Source of the DNA: Candidatus Rokuibacteriota bacterium | GTDB taxonomy: Bacteria > Methylomirabilota > Methylomirabilia > Rokubacteriales > CSP1-6 | DNA: 40,138 nt | Assembly (NCBI GenBank): GCA_003220495.1 | Contig: QHSP01000069.1 | Span: forward strand, 1 to 40,138 | Reading direction: 5' to 3' | In this document: piece after piece, positions 1-7,546 of the stretch | Numbering within the stretch: the stretch's first letter is position 1 | Layout of the letters: every line of letters starts with the position of its first letter | Notes under the pieces: generated by a model | Told to the model about the DNA's origin: nothing | The model's database searches: none | The model's input: only the letters and a program-made list of their open reading frames with translations | Program-made: the position numbers and the translations under genes

Positions 1-174
1 GGCCCTGTTCAGACGCGCCAGCCGCCTGGGCCAGCCTTCCGTTTAGGACAGTCGCATGCCCCGCCGCAGCCGATCGACGCTTGCGTTGGCATCGGCGCGG
101 ATTTAGGCTCCCGATCGGCAAATCTGCGGGCGTGCATGGTCGCGGCAGTGCAGTGCCGAGCCAGGGGGAATGAC

Positions 175-474
175 ATGGAGTTCGTCGGCGAGAGGATTAT
201 CGTCAGGAAGGGACCGAACGGGCTCAGCGTTCAGGCTATGCGCTCGACAGCGGCCCGGGGGTTCTGGGGCGACCTGTGGGGACGGCTCACCGGCCAATGT
301 GTCGGGATCTGCATGGCGAAGATCATCATCAAAACACCAACGCCGGGAGATCCCGGCGAGGGTACGGTCGACCATGTCGAGTGGAGCAAGGGCAACTGCA
401 ACTGTAACTGCGTGAGTAACTACGAGGACTACGGCGACGGCTCGGCGGCGTACTGGTGCGACTGCAAGAAGTAA
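175..474 (+). CDS. Small Cys-rich protein, unknown function
   Basis: I do not recognise this 99-residue protein. The ATG at 175 is preferred over the in-frame ATG at 136 because an AGGGGGAA ribosome-binding site (163-170) lies 4 bases before it. The N-terminal half is mixed hydrophobic/basic with two Trp and a QCVGIC pair. The C-terminus is polar and Cys-dense (NCNCNC, then WCDCKK at the very end), giving seven Cys in total. There is no clear signal peptide. The Cys clusters could bind metal or form disulfides; a modified-peptide precursor is possible, but no modification enzyme is visible next to it. No operon partner is evident. Confidence 0.55.
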   Translation: MEFVGERIIVRKGPNGLSVQAMRSTAARGFWGDLWGRLTGQCVGICMAKIIIKTPTPGDPGEGTVDHVEWSKGNCNCNCVSNYEDYGDGSAAYWCDCKK

Positions 475-597
475 CACGGTGCGCTTCCGCGATCTGGATC
501 CCGAGGCCATCGCCCGCGTAACCCGCCGCGGTGGCGCGCACGGTATCACGCACCTGCGGTCGGCACATGGCCTACGGTCCGCCCGGCTACTGCGGGT

Positions 598-1244
598 TCA
601 AGTCCACGGCGCCCTGATCGCTTCCCCATCCCGAGTTGCGCGGAGGCGACCAGGAGGACTGTTGTCGCCCTCGTTCACGGCGGTGAGCGCATCCACGATG
701 CGGCGGACTTTGGCGGGCGAGCTCTGCGTCTGACATCGGCCGTGAAGCGTCGCGGTCGGTCAGCAACAGCTGCTCGATACCAACCAGGGCCATCATTGCC
801 TCTGGGTTGTAGAGCGTCACGCCCGGCGGCAGCGCATCGCGTAGCCGGTGGATTGTCTGTGCGGTCACGGAGCTTCGCGAAGCGCGGGTCGACCTCGGCG
901 AAGGCCGCCATATTAAGGCCCGTCTCATAGGTCCGATGACAGGCGACAACCACGGGCCAGTCGACGAGCGCGTCCGGGTTGTTTAATATGTCGACGGGCA
1001 GATCAGAGTGGTACGCGAACGCGCGGCCGCCGCGTGCGTTGATCGCGTCCGCGACCTCGACAGCCTTTGCGATCCGCCGCGTGACGATTAGCGCGCCGGC
1101 GTCGGACCGCATCATGGCGGTGTACGTGATCGCACCGAGCGTTTTGCCGCTGCCGAGCGGGCCAGCGAAGACTGCCACGCGATCCGACTGGCCAGCGGCG
1201 CGCGTGTCGAAGATCTCCACGAGCAGCGTCCACGCGTCGCTCAT
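598..1244 (-). pseudogene. Broken P-loop ATPase/helicase-like gene (two frameshifts)
   Basis: Reading leftward from the ATG at 1244 (MSDAWTLLVEIFDTR), the first frame carries a Walker A motif AGPLGSGKT followed by an alternating strand/helix pattern (ALIVTRRIAKAVEVADAI), like the N-terminal lobe of a DEAD/DEAH-type or phage/plasmid P-loop ATPase. Around 850-870 protein-like sequence moves to a second frame (TAQTIHRLRDALPPGVTLY to DAELARQ). Near 715 it moves to a third (AKVRRIVDALTAVNEGDN), which stops at 598-600. Two shifts in about 650 bases indicate decay, although sequencing error cannot be excluded. It is probably a remnant of a mobile element. The stretch 1245-1672 upstream holds nothing I can support. 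Confidence 0.5.
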
Positions 1245-1672
1245 CGCATCGCTGCCCGTGTTTCTCGTACAGCTTCCAGGAGTGGGACATAGCCTTGGCG
1301 TCGTGGTTACGCCGAGACGTCCTGTGAGCGCTGGGCGGAAACGTGAACACGAGGGCGCCGCCGAGGGAAATCCCGGCGTACGAGACGGACCTCCTATCGC
1401 GCTGTCCTGCACCGCGCGGGCCAGCGTTTTTAACGTTGCGCAGTTGGATGCTGGTGTAGGCTGGCGTCTCATCTCGGCAAAGTCTCGGAGTACCTGCTCT
1501 CCAAACCTATCGCGCCTGAAGCACACTTGACAAGGGCGCTGCCCGGCCCCTAGTATCCGCGAACCAAAGTTCTGACTTGCTCTGACTCTTTCCGGAAAAG
1601 GGGGGATCACATCAGTGACTTTCACCGCAACCTTGGGGCGATTCTTAATTCAGCAACCGTAGGAGTGTCGTT

Positions 1673-2029
1673 ATGAAAGTGCAAGCACCGTGGTTTAAAC
1701 CCGCTGCGTGGGGTGTGGTCGTCGGCGTTATCGGGACTATGATTGTGGGCTTTTCATGGTTGGGCTGGACCCTGGGCAGCACTGCCGAGCGGATGGCGGC
1801 AGAACGAACCAACTCGGCCGTGATCGTCGCGCTCACCCCCTCCTGCGTCGCGAGATTCATGCAGCAGCCAGGCGCGGCCGCGAAACTAACGGAGTTCCAG
1901 AAGATCGAGTCGTGGAAACAACGGGAGTTCATCGAAGCGGGTGGATGGGCCACATCACGAGGGGACAAGACACCTAACTCGGGAGTCGCGACCGCGTGTG
2001 CCGAGGAGCTTGCGAAGACCAAAACGTAA
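1673..2029 (+). CDS. Single-pass membrane protein, conserved hypothetical
   Basis: This 118-residue protein starts with a short cytoplasmic segment (MKVQAPWFKPAAW), followed by one strongly hydrophobic helix at about residues 13-33 (GVVVGVIGTMIVGFSWLGW). A soluble domain of about 80 residues follows, with two Cys (PSCVARF, ATACAEEL) that could form a disulfide if the domain is periplasmic. The ATG is preceded by TAGGAGTG at good spacing. The Ala/Glu-rich C-terminus contains EFQKIESWKQREFIEAGGWA. I have the impression that similar proteins occur widely in soil proteobacteria and Rokubacteria, but I cannot name a function. It appears monocistronic. Confidence 0.75.
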   Translation: MKVQAPWFKPAAWGVVVGVIGTMIVGFSWLGWTLGSTAERMAAERTNSAVIVALTPSCVARFMQQPGAAAKLTEFQKIESWKQREFIEAGGWATSRGDKTPNSGVATACAEELAKTKT

Positions 2030-2182
2030 CTCGCGGCACTGAACCGCCGGAGCGAGTGAAGGACGTCGTATCAAGTAGAACCTGGCGCGCCGGGCGGTGA
2101 AGCGGGCCGCTTCCCGCTGATCCGCTCGCGCGCGCCCCAGGTCCGTTCAAATGTGACGCCGCGAAGTCGGGGGAGCAAGGGA

Positions 2183-2425
2183 TCACGACCCGCGAGCTCC
2201 CGTATCGACCACAGACCATCCGAGCTTCACGAAGGAATCAATTTCGATGAGAACCCGGCGGCGCTCCTCCTGGCGTCGGTTGAATCCGGCAAAGCTTGGA
2301 TGTGATGTGCGGCGGTCGCCTTCGCGCCGGTCGAGGACGATCTGTACATCGCGCCAGTCGTGAAACTGGCGATGTAGCTCCGCGTACCGGTCCAGGCGCG
2401 TGCGGGCCACCACGAAGAGCAGCAT
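2183..2425 (-). CDS. Small DRR/ERR arginine-rich protein, paralog of 3159-3407
   Basis: This 80-residue protein begins with a beta-strand-like MLLFVVARTR, then a Tyr/His-containing segment, the strand VQIVLDRREGDRR, a second Arg-rich motif (NRRQEERRR) and a C-terminal helix/strand ending GWSVVDTG. The protein at 3159-3407 on the opposite strand shows the same order: LLFIVSRT, VVLDRRLSERR, DRRRIERRH, SGWALVRR. The two are therefore diverged paralogs about 700 bp apart. The paired DRRxxxRR motifs are basic and could bind nucleic acid or nucleotides, but that is conjecture. No strong ribosome-binding site precedes the ATG. Confidence 0.6.
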   Translation of the reverse strand: MLLFVVARTRLDRYAELHRQFHDWRDVQIVLDRREGDRRTSHPSFAGFNRRQEERRRVLIEIDSFVKLGWSVVDTGARGS

Positions 2426-2581
2426 GACAACCCAATGCTATCTCAGAGACGCGGCGTCGGGGGCCGGTGGGCGTTGGGGAAGTCGGTGCGGTCGGCGACA
2501 AGTCCATCAAGGCCGATCTGCCCTGATCTGCCCAGCCCGAAGCTGTCGGCCTATGACCGCGTGTGGTGCTCCCGCCTTGGA

Positions 2582-2746
2582 TCAGCCCTCCTGGAACTCG
2601 GAGCGCATGCGCTTCCAGACAATGAACTCTTCACCGCTCGTGGCCCGCTGAATCCGACCGCGCCAGAGTCCGCCCTCCTGGTCCACGCCGATGGCGTTGT
2701 GGCCCCCACTGTCGAGCGCGATCTGGATGAGTTGCGGTTGCGCCAT
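2582..2746 (-). CDS. 54-residue hypothetical protein with a beta-blade-like sequence
   Basis: This short gene is supported by a strong ribosome-binding site (GAGGAGGA, 8 bases before the ATG on the minus strand) and by protein-like sequence. It starts MAQPQLIQIALDSGGHNAIG, continues with VDQEGGLWRG and ends with a charged tail containing EEFIVWKRMRSEFQEG. The pattern of a hydrophobic strand, a D(Q/S)xGxLW turn and an aromatic strand resembles one blade of a tectonin or beta-propeller protein. A single blade could act as an oligomer. That comparison is from pattern only and no function is assigned. It lies between the two DRR/ERR paralogs. Confidence 0.6.
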   Translation of the reverse strand: MAQPQLIQIALDSGGHNAIGVDQEGGLWRGRIQRATSGEEFIVWKRMRSEFQEG

Positions 2747-2931
2747 GGCTCATGTCCTCCTCGTGCGCTGGCTCGTGCTCGTTTCACATTGCCGAGCTCG
2801 TGCGTACTCCACGTTCGCACCTCTAACCATCCCTTGTAACGCGGCGGCGTGTCTCGCAATGGAAACCATCAACTATAGGGATTGCCCAGAAGAAATTTGG
2901 GGAATTCCCTCCTTGCCTTGGAAACGCTCCG

Positions 2932-2957
2932 CCCCCATACGTACTGCGGTATGGGGG
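2932..2957. other. Perfect 9-bp inverted repeat (hairpin)
   Basis: CCCCCATAC (2932-2940) and GTATGGGGG (2949-2957) form a perfect 9-bp stem around an 8-base loop. It lies in the 412-base gap between the divergent genes starting at 2746 (minus) and 3159 (plus). No T-run follows on either strand, so it is more likely an operator or an RNA structure than a classical terminator. Nothing else in 2747-3158 could be supported. Confidence 0.45.
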
Positions 2958-3158
2958 TCATTACTCGCCAAGCCCACGAGGATCGCGCGCGCCAGCCGAT
3001 AGCTCGTCCACGGTTCAGCGTGTCCGCCTTCCGTCTCTCTGGTCGTGGAGTCTTCTGACCGCTGCCCTGCGCCGAGCGCCCGGCGTCGCCCGGGTGTCCG
3101 TTCTTGAGTGAATCACAGGTCTGAGTGCGTCAGCGACTGGAATTCGGCGGAGGAGATC

Positions 3159-3407
3159 ATGGCAGACTTGCTCTTCATCGTGTCGCGCACCGAGCCCAAA
3201 CAATACTTGTACCTCAAGCATGTATACGCGGACGAGAGCAGGGACGTGGTTCTCGATCGTCGCTTGAGCGAACGGCGTCGGACCTTGAGGCCGCCGCCGG
3301 TCGACAGACGCCGCATCGAGCGGCGCCATCGTGACATCACGAGGGAGCTCCAGTCGTCGGGTTGGGCCCTGGTAAGGCGCCCTGTGACGTACACGGTCGC
3401 CCGATAA
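3159..3407 (+). CDS. Small DRR/ERR arginine-rich protein, paralog of 2183-2425
   Basis: This 82-residue protein starts at the ATG at 3159, chosen over the upstream ATG at 3108 because CGGAGGAGA (3148-3156) gives a near-perfect ribosome-binding site. The order is strand MADLLFIVSRT, a Tyr-rich helix (KQYLYLKHVYADE), strand VVLDRRLSERRR, a second basic motif DRRRIERRH, and a C-terminal helix/strand ending SGWALVRR. It shares this plan with the gene at 2183-2425. Proteins carrying the DRRxxERR signature are, in my recollection, numerous in Rokubacteria-type genomes. The function is unknown; a small regulator is possible. Confidence 0.7.
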   Translation: MADLLFIVSRTEPKQYLYLKHVYADESRDVVLDRRLSERRRTLRPPPVDRRRIERRHRDITRELQSSGWALVRRPVTYTVAR

Positions 3408-3637
3408 CTTCGCTTCTTCTCGAGCCGTGGGCCGGGGTCGCCGGCTCGACCCCAGTTCACGGAAGGAGCCGCGCGCCGAGCACGCCGAACTAGTCCCATT
3501 CCCTCGCCAGCCGCGCTCGTCGTACCGGACGGATCGAAGGTCGTCGGTCTACCGCGCGAATCAGGGATTTACGCGTGCCGATTTAGGGTCGTTCCCGGAT
3601 TTTCGCGTGATTCCTCGCACCTCTAGACTCCGACCCG

Positions 3638-4705
3638 ATGGCGACGCGACTGCGCCCCGCACTCAGCGTCTTGAATGCCGCGTTGCTCACGTCGGCCGTC
3701 CTGGCGTTGCCGCCCACGGCCTGGTCAGCGGAACCGCAGGTTGGCATGGTCGCGATGCTGCTGGGGACGGCGACGGTCACGCGCGCGACCCTGCCGGCGC
3801 CGGTGCCGCTGAGCTTCAAGGACAATGTCTTCCTTCGCGACCGCATCGCGACGGCGGAGAAGTCCGCCGTACGGGTCCTGCTCGGCGGCAAGGCGACGGT
3901 GACGGCGCGCGAATTGTCAGTTCTCACGATCAGTGACGTTCCGGGCACATCGACGGTCTCCCTCTCTGTCGGCCGTACGGCCGTGGCCGTCAGCAAGGCG
4001 CGGATGAAGCCGGGCGAGAGCCTCGAGATCAGGACGCCCAATGTCGTCGCCGCGGTCCGCGGTACTTTCGTCATCGCCGAGGTGTCGTCGGGACGTTCGA
4101 CGATCACGATCCTGCGCGGCCTCGTCGAGGTCACCAGGCTAAACCCGGCGACCGGCAGGCCCGTAGGACCAGCGGTCAAGGTCGGCGCCCTCGAGCGAGT
4201 CATCGTGACGGGCGCCGGGCCGGTTCCAGCACCTCAGGCCATTACGCTCGAGGCCGCGAAGAGCCTGGCCTCGGACTTCACGTTCTTGCCGAAGGACACG
4301 CCCGCGGCGAGCTTGGCTTCGTTGAACGAGGAGGGGAAGAAAGCGTCGCTGAGCACCACGACGAACACGGTGAACAGCCTCTCCCCGCCCGCCATCGGCA
4401 CGCTGAACGGTGATGCGACCGGCACGGCCGGCCTGGGCGCCCTGACTCAGGGCATCGGCACCGCGGCTGGGCGGAACACTCCGACCGACGAGAGTATCCC
4501 GCTCAGGCCCCCGGTGACGCCGCCAAGCCCGCTTATTCCCCCGGTGACGCCGCCAAGCCCGCTCATTCCCCCAGTGACGCCGCCGAGCCCGCTCATTCCC
4601 CCAAGCCCGCTCATTCCCCCGGTGACGCCGCCGAGCCCGCTCATTCCCCCAGTGACGCCGCCAGTCAACAACCCGCTCCCCGTCGTCCCACCGCCCAAGC
4701 GGTAG
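3638..4705 (+). CDS. Exported FecR-domain protein with Pro-rich C-terminal repeats
   Basis: This 355-residue protein has a signal peptide at residues 1-30 (hydrophobic core LNAALLTSAVLALPP, cleavage near WSA-EP). A FecR-like beta domain follows at about 35-190: VGMVAMLLGTATVTR, the LRDRIATAEKSAVRVLL segment, and VVAAVRGTFVIAEV, with the conserved V(R)GT motif. A low-complexity Ser/Thr/Gly linker leads to a tail of decapeptide units PVTPPSPLIP (about residues 290-342). FecR-domain proteins outside iron signalling are usually periplasmic or surface proteins. There is no sigma factor or TonB receptor beside it, so a ferric-citrate role is not supported. The Pro-rich tail may span the envelope or bind a partner. 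Confidence 0.75.
   Translation: MATRLRPALSVLNAALLTSAVLALPPTAWSAEPQVGMVAMLLGTATVTRATLPAPVPLSFKDNVFLRDRIATAEKSAVRVLLGGKATVTARELSVLTISDVPGTSTVSLSVGRTAVAVSKARMKPGESLEIRTPNVVAAVRGTFVIAEVSSGRSTITILRGLVEVTRLNPATGRPVGPAVKVGALERVIVTGAGPVPAPQAITLEAAKSLASDFTFLPKDTPAASLASLNEEGKKASLSTTTNTVNSLSPPAIGTLNGDATGTAGLGALTQGIGTAAGRNTPTDESIPLRPPVTPPSPLIPPVTPPSPLIPPVTPPSPLIPPSPLIPPVTPPSPLIPPVTPPVNNPLPVVPPPKR
4511..4663 (+). repeat. 30-bp in-frame tandem repeat in the FecR-type gene
   Basis: Units begin at 4511, 4541 and 4571 (30 bp each). A shortened 18-bp unit follows at 4601-4618, then a full unit at 4619-4648 and a 15-bp partial. Each full unit encodes PVTPPSPLIP. Units differ by a few third-position changes, and the internal short unit is consistent with slippage or unequal exchange. 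Confidence 0.85.
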
Positions 4706-4754
4706 CCCGGGCGGACACGCGCGCCCCAGCTCGCGGCGACTCCGATCCACCTGA

Positions 4755-5222
4755 CTATCCGGGGGACGATCGCCGCATAGCCTCCTGGAGAGCCTGGAGC
4801 GCAGTCCCGACGTCCTGCCGCAACACGTCGCTTGCGTCGCCCGGCTCACTGCTCTCCTTCACCAGGCGTTCCGAGGCCACGCGTACTGCCTGCGCCCGGC
4901 GCCGTACTTCCTCTGAAACCATGTCGCATTTGTAGAGGTGCGCGCGGACGCCGTCGGTGAGGTCTTGACGACACTGAGGGCAGAGATTCGTGCGGCCGCG
5001 CAGGTCTGAGCCGAGCTCGGACAGACGAAAGCTGCTGGCGCACGGCGCACATTCGACAGTGTGGTCACCACAGTGGAGGAAGAGAAGCGCGCGCTCCTCG
5101 GTGCTGAGCACCCGAGGCCTTCGGCAATCGACGTGGCACAGGCCGCCCGCGCCGAACATGATGGTGTCTCCCGGCCCGATCGTCCGGGAGCAGCGGGCAC
5201 AAGCCCACGGTTGCTGTTCCAT
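4755..5222 (-). CDS. Cys-rich zinc-ribbon protein, unknown function
   Basis: This 155-residue protein starts at the ATG at 5222 (MEQQPWACARCSRTIGPGDT); a longer frame upstream is compositionally unlike protein. Metal-binding pairs follow in order: CARC, then a His/Cys pair in LCHVDC, then HCGDHTVECAPC, then LCPQC. This suggests two or more zinc ribbons. The conserved-looking middle (RPRVLSTEERALLFLHC and DLTDGVRAHLYKCDM) is followed by a basic, probably helical tail (EEVRRRAQAVRVASERLVKES). I recall similar unnamed proteins from Rokubacteria-type genomes. The function is unknown; nucleic-acid binding or redox sensing are both possible. It lies downstream of the helix-hairpin-helix gene on the same strand. 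Confidence 0.7.
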   Translation of the reverse strand: MEQQPWACARCSRTIGPGDTIMFGAGGLCHVDCRRPRVLSTEERALLFLHCGDHTVECAPCASSFRLSELGSDLRGRTNLCPQCRQDLTDGVRAHLYKCDMVSEEVRRRAQAVRVASERLVKESSEPGDASDVLRQDVGTALQALQEAMRRSSPG

Positions 5223-5328
5223 CAGTGGAGCCTCGGCGCGAAGGAGAATAGCACAGGGGCCGCCAGGAAAAACCATTGCACTCCTATAGGTAATTACCTG
5301 ATCGGTGCGGCGGGCGTTCCCTAAAGGC

Positions 5329-5562
5329 TTAGGCCCCCGGCGCTTCAGGGGCGGTGCTATCGGCGGGATCGAATGCGACGTGCGCCCAGATCGCCTCGGC
5401 GACGGGCCACGGGCCGAGGATCTTGGCAAGCTGCTCGGGATCTGTGATGGGGCCATGCTCGGCACGGAACCTGAGAATGGCTCGGGCCTGCTCCGGTCCG
5501 ACGCCGGGGAGTTCGAGAAGCTCGGAGGGGTTCGCGAGATTGACTCTCACTTTGTCCACCAT
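5329..5562 (-). CDS. Small helix-hairpin-helix (ComEA-like) protein
   Basis: This 77-residue protein starts at the ATG at 5562, behind GAGGAGG. It opens VRVNLANPSELLELPGVGPE, the standard ComEA-type N-(x)-A-(x)n-L-x-x-LPGVG start, followed by a second half (RFRAEHGPITDPEQLAKI) that completes a (HhH)2 unit binding DNA backbone non-specifically. It lacks the N-terminal membrane helix and linker of true ComEA, so it is a cytoplasmic stand-alone domain. The C-terminus (PADSTAPEAPGA) is disordered. Its role in DNA uptake or repair is unknown. The zinc-ribbon gene follows after 106 bases. Confidence 0.75.
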   Translation of the reverse strand: MVDKVRVNLANPSELLELPGVGPEQARAILRFRAEHGPITDPEQLAKILGPWPVAEAIWAHVAFDPADSTAPEAPGA

Positions 5563-5659
5563 GGCAGCCTCCTCGAGGGGGAATGCTCCCACCCGCGATG
5601 TCAGCGGTCAACTCTGGATAGCCCTGCTGGTGCAGCTGAGACCAGCCCGTCCTGCCCCC

Positions 5660-5938
5660 TCAGCTGATCAGCTCGACTTCGACGAAGATCAGCTCCCGGT
5701 CGCCGCCGTTGAACACGTCGTGCTCCACGCCGGCGTGACGGAAATACGCGACGCCGCTCGCCAGATCCGCCAGCGATTCCTTGCTTCCCTCCACGATCCG
5801 CATACGGCCGGCCGTTACCGGAACGACGACGTAGTCGTGCTCGTGCCGGTGCAAACCGGTATGCGCGCCCGGCGCCAAGCGGTGCCGGGTCACCCGGGTT
5901 CGCGCGTTGTCGACCTGACGATCGGTTTCTTCGAGCAT
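5660..5938 (-). CDS. Cupin-domain protein
   Basis: This 92-residue single-domain cupin starts at the ATG at 5938 with GAGGTG upstream. Motif 1 is visible as PGAHTGLHRHEHDYVVVPV, with the His-x-His-x(n)-E/D arrangement of metal ligands. Motif 2 is reduced to AYFRHAGVEHDVFNGGD, containing the second-motif His. Small cupins of this type are usually metal-dependent and either bind small ligands or catalyse dioxygenase/isomerase reactions. The substrate cannot be told from sequence. It is transcribed divergently from the exported protease at 6170, with an inverted repeat between them. Confidence 0.75.
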   Translation of the reverse strand: MLEETDRQVDNARTRVTRHRLAPGAHTGLHRHEHDYVVVPVTAGRMRIVEGSKESLADLASGVAYFRHAGVEHDVFNGGDRELIFVEVELIS

Positions 5939-6081
5939 GGGCACCTCGGTGTGCGCGGCTCGTGGAAGTCTAGCAGAGCCGGCTCGACCAACGCGCCCTC
6001 CGGAAATATCGACGCGCCGGCCCGAGGGCGTCCGATCGCCGAACTGGCGGGTGAGAACAATAGATTCCGGAAAAGTTTGGC

Positions 6082-6120
6082 CTGACACCTCTTGTCAGAA
6101 TTGCGACTCTCGTCTAAAAA
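6082..6120 (+). promoter_or_regulatory. Candidate promoter with overlapping inverted repeat
   Basis: TTGTCA (6092-6097) and TAAAAA (6115-6120) are separated by 17 bases, a plausible sigma-70 promoter for the protease gene at 6170. The -35 element overlaps a 6-bp inverted repeat, CTGACA (6082-6087) and TGTCAG (6093-6098), which could be an operator in this divergent region. The -10 match is only moderate. Confidence 0.4.
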
Positions 6121-6169
6121 TAGTTCCTCGGTTCTCACAGATCGCTCGACGCAGAAGGGGACGGCCAGG

Positions 6170-7300
6170 ATGAACGACGCGGCGCTACTCCTCGACGTGA
6201 GCTCGCTCTCGACCACGCGCCGCGCGATCCGATCGATGTCTTCCGCTCGTCGCGTCGGCGTCGTCGCGGGCCTCGCGCTCGCGACGATGCTGCCGGTGAC
6301 GGCTCCGGCCGCGGCGCAAGAGCAGGAACCGGTCGCCGCCAGAATCGCCCGCGAGAATCTTCCCTCGGTGGTGACGCTGATCGCGCTCGACGATCGCGAC
6401 CAGCCGCTCGCGCTCGGTAGCGGCTTCTTCATCACGCGTGACGGCGTGCTGGTCACCAACGCGCACGTCGTCAGCGGCGCCGCGAGGGTGCTCGTGCGCT
6501 GGCGAGGACAGAACGGCGTCGCGGTGAAGATCCTGAACTTCGCCAGAAGGTACGACCTGGTCACGATCCAGACCACGTTCACGTCGACGCCCGCAGTGCT
6601 GCTCGCCGACTCGGACACGGCGGCGGCCGGCCAGGATGTCGTCGTTCTCGGCAGTCCGCAGGGGCTCGAGGGAACCGTGTCGACCGGTATCATCGGCGGG
6701 CTCCGTACGATCGCTGGCGTGCGATATCTACAGATCACGGCACCGATCAGCCCGGGGAGCAGCGGCGGACCGGTCTTCAACTCCCAGGGCCGCGTGATCG
6801 CCATTTCGACGGCGACGTCGGCCAAGGGTCAGAACCTCAACTTCGCCCTGCCCGTGAACCTTCTGCGCGACGTGCCGCCTGCCTCGATCGCCTTCGCCGC
6901 GGCCAAGCCGGCGCCGTTCGACCTCCGTGACGGCGACCGGCTCAAGGACCTGGTCTTCTTCAACAACATCATCGAGGAGTTCGGTTTCTTCGCCGAGGGC
7001 AGCACCTTGACGGCCCTGACCGCCTCGCTGCAGAACCGGACGGGCGACACGATCTCCGACGTCCGCGTCCTGGTGGTGGTGAAGAGCCCGCGCGGCGAGG
7101 TGCTCGACTTCCACCTGCGCGACTTCAAGGGCACCGTGATTCCGCCCGGCCTCGCCAAGCAGGTGGCGATCCCGATCTCGACCAGAGGGTTCCGGACGTG
7201 GGGCAGCGGTATCGACTACGACCGCGGTTCGTACGAGATTCGGCTGCTCGACTACAAGGTCGTCAGCAGCCGCGGCGACGACTCTATCAAGCGCCGGTAG
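6170..7300 (+). CDS. Exported trypsin-like (HtrA/S1C-type) serine protease
   Basis: This 376-residue protein starts at the ATG at 6170, behind AAGGGGACGG. An internal ATG at 6236 would give a shorter signal peptide. The signal core is VGVVAGLALATMLPV, with cleavage near APAAAQ-EQ. The chymotrypsin-fold domain shows all three catalytic residues: His in VTNAHVV, Asp in RRYDLVTI and Ser in PGSSGGPVF. There is no PDZ domain. Instead the last 130 residues form a beta-rich domain (LTALTASLQNRTGDTISDVR) resembling an FxLYD-type fold. It is probably a periplasmic quality-control or maturation protease. Its regulators and substrates are unknown. Confidence 0.85.
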   Translation: MNDAALLLDVSSLSTTRRAIRSMSSARRVGVVAGLALATMLPVTAPAAAQEQEPVAARIARENLPSVVTLIALDDRDQPLALGSGFFITRDGVLVTNAHVVSGAARVLVRWRGQNGVAVKILNFARRYDLVTIQTTFTSTPAVLLADSDTAAAGQDVVVLGSPQGLEGTVSTGIIGGLRTIAGVRYLQITAPISPGSSGGPVFNSQGRVIAISTATSAKGQNLNFALPVNLLRDVPPASIAFAAAKPAPFDLRDGDRLKDLVFFNNIIEEFGFFAEGSTLTALTASLQNRTGDTISDVRVLVVVKSPRGEVLDFHLRDFKGTVIPPGLAKQVAIPISTRGFRTWGSGIDYDRGSYEIRLLDYKVVSSRGDDSIKRR

Positions 7301-7311
7301 CCTTCAGCGTC

Positions 7312-7521
7312 TCACTCGCTCTGCCATCCGCGAAGGCCCATACACGCCTGGAAGAACAGGAGCCGGATGCCGGGATCGCGCTGCCCGGCGTTCTGCAGCT
7401 GCGCATCAGCGTCCGCCTCGCATTCCCGAGCGTCTCTGACCAGGGCGGTCTCAGGGCCGCGCTCGGCGGTCGCGCAGCCGGTCAGTAAGGCCAGCACCGC
7501 GATCCATGCCAGCCGTCTCAT
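7312..7521 (-). CDS. Small lipoprotein, unknown function
   Basis: This 69-residue protein starts at the ATG at 7521 (MRRLAWIAVLALLTGCATAE), with a classical lipobox LLTGC. The mature part is only about 52 residues, and contains two further Cys (ARECEAD, FQACMGLRGW) spaced like a disulfide pair. Small outer-membrane lipoproteins with a CMxxxGW-type ending are common and mostly unnamed. It lies immediately downstream of serS on the same strand and converges with the protease gene. The ribosome-binding site is a weak G-rich run. Confidence 0.65.
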   Translation of the reverse strand: MRRLAWIAVLALLTGCATAERGPETALVRDARECEADADAQLQNAGQRDPGIRLLFFQACMGLRGWQSE

Positions 7522-7546
7522 GCCACCCCCCGCGCCGGCGGCCGCG

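Noticed and set aside
1003-1350. Possible upstream gene end beginning MSHSWKLYEKHGQR
   Set aside because: Only about a dozen residues look natural before the sequence becomes Arg-rich shadow; it may be part of the same decayed element but cannot be called.
4447-4849. Minus-strand Gly- or Arg-rich open frames over the FecR gene repeats
   Set aside because: They are antisense shadows of the Pro-rich repeat; their composition is forced by the repeat and they lack ribosome-binding sites.
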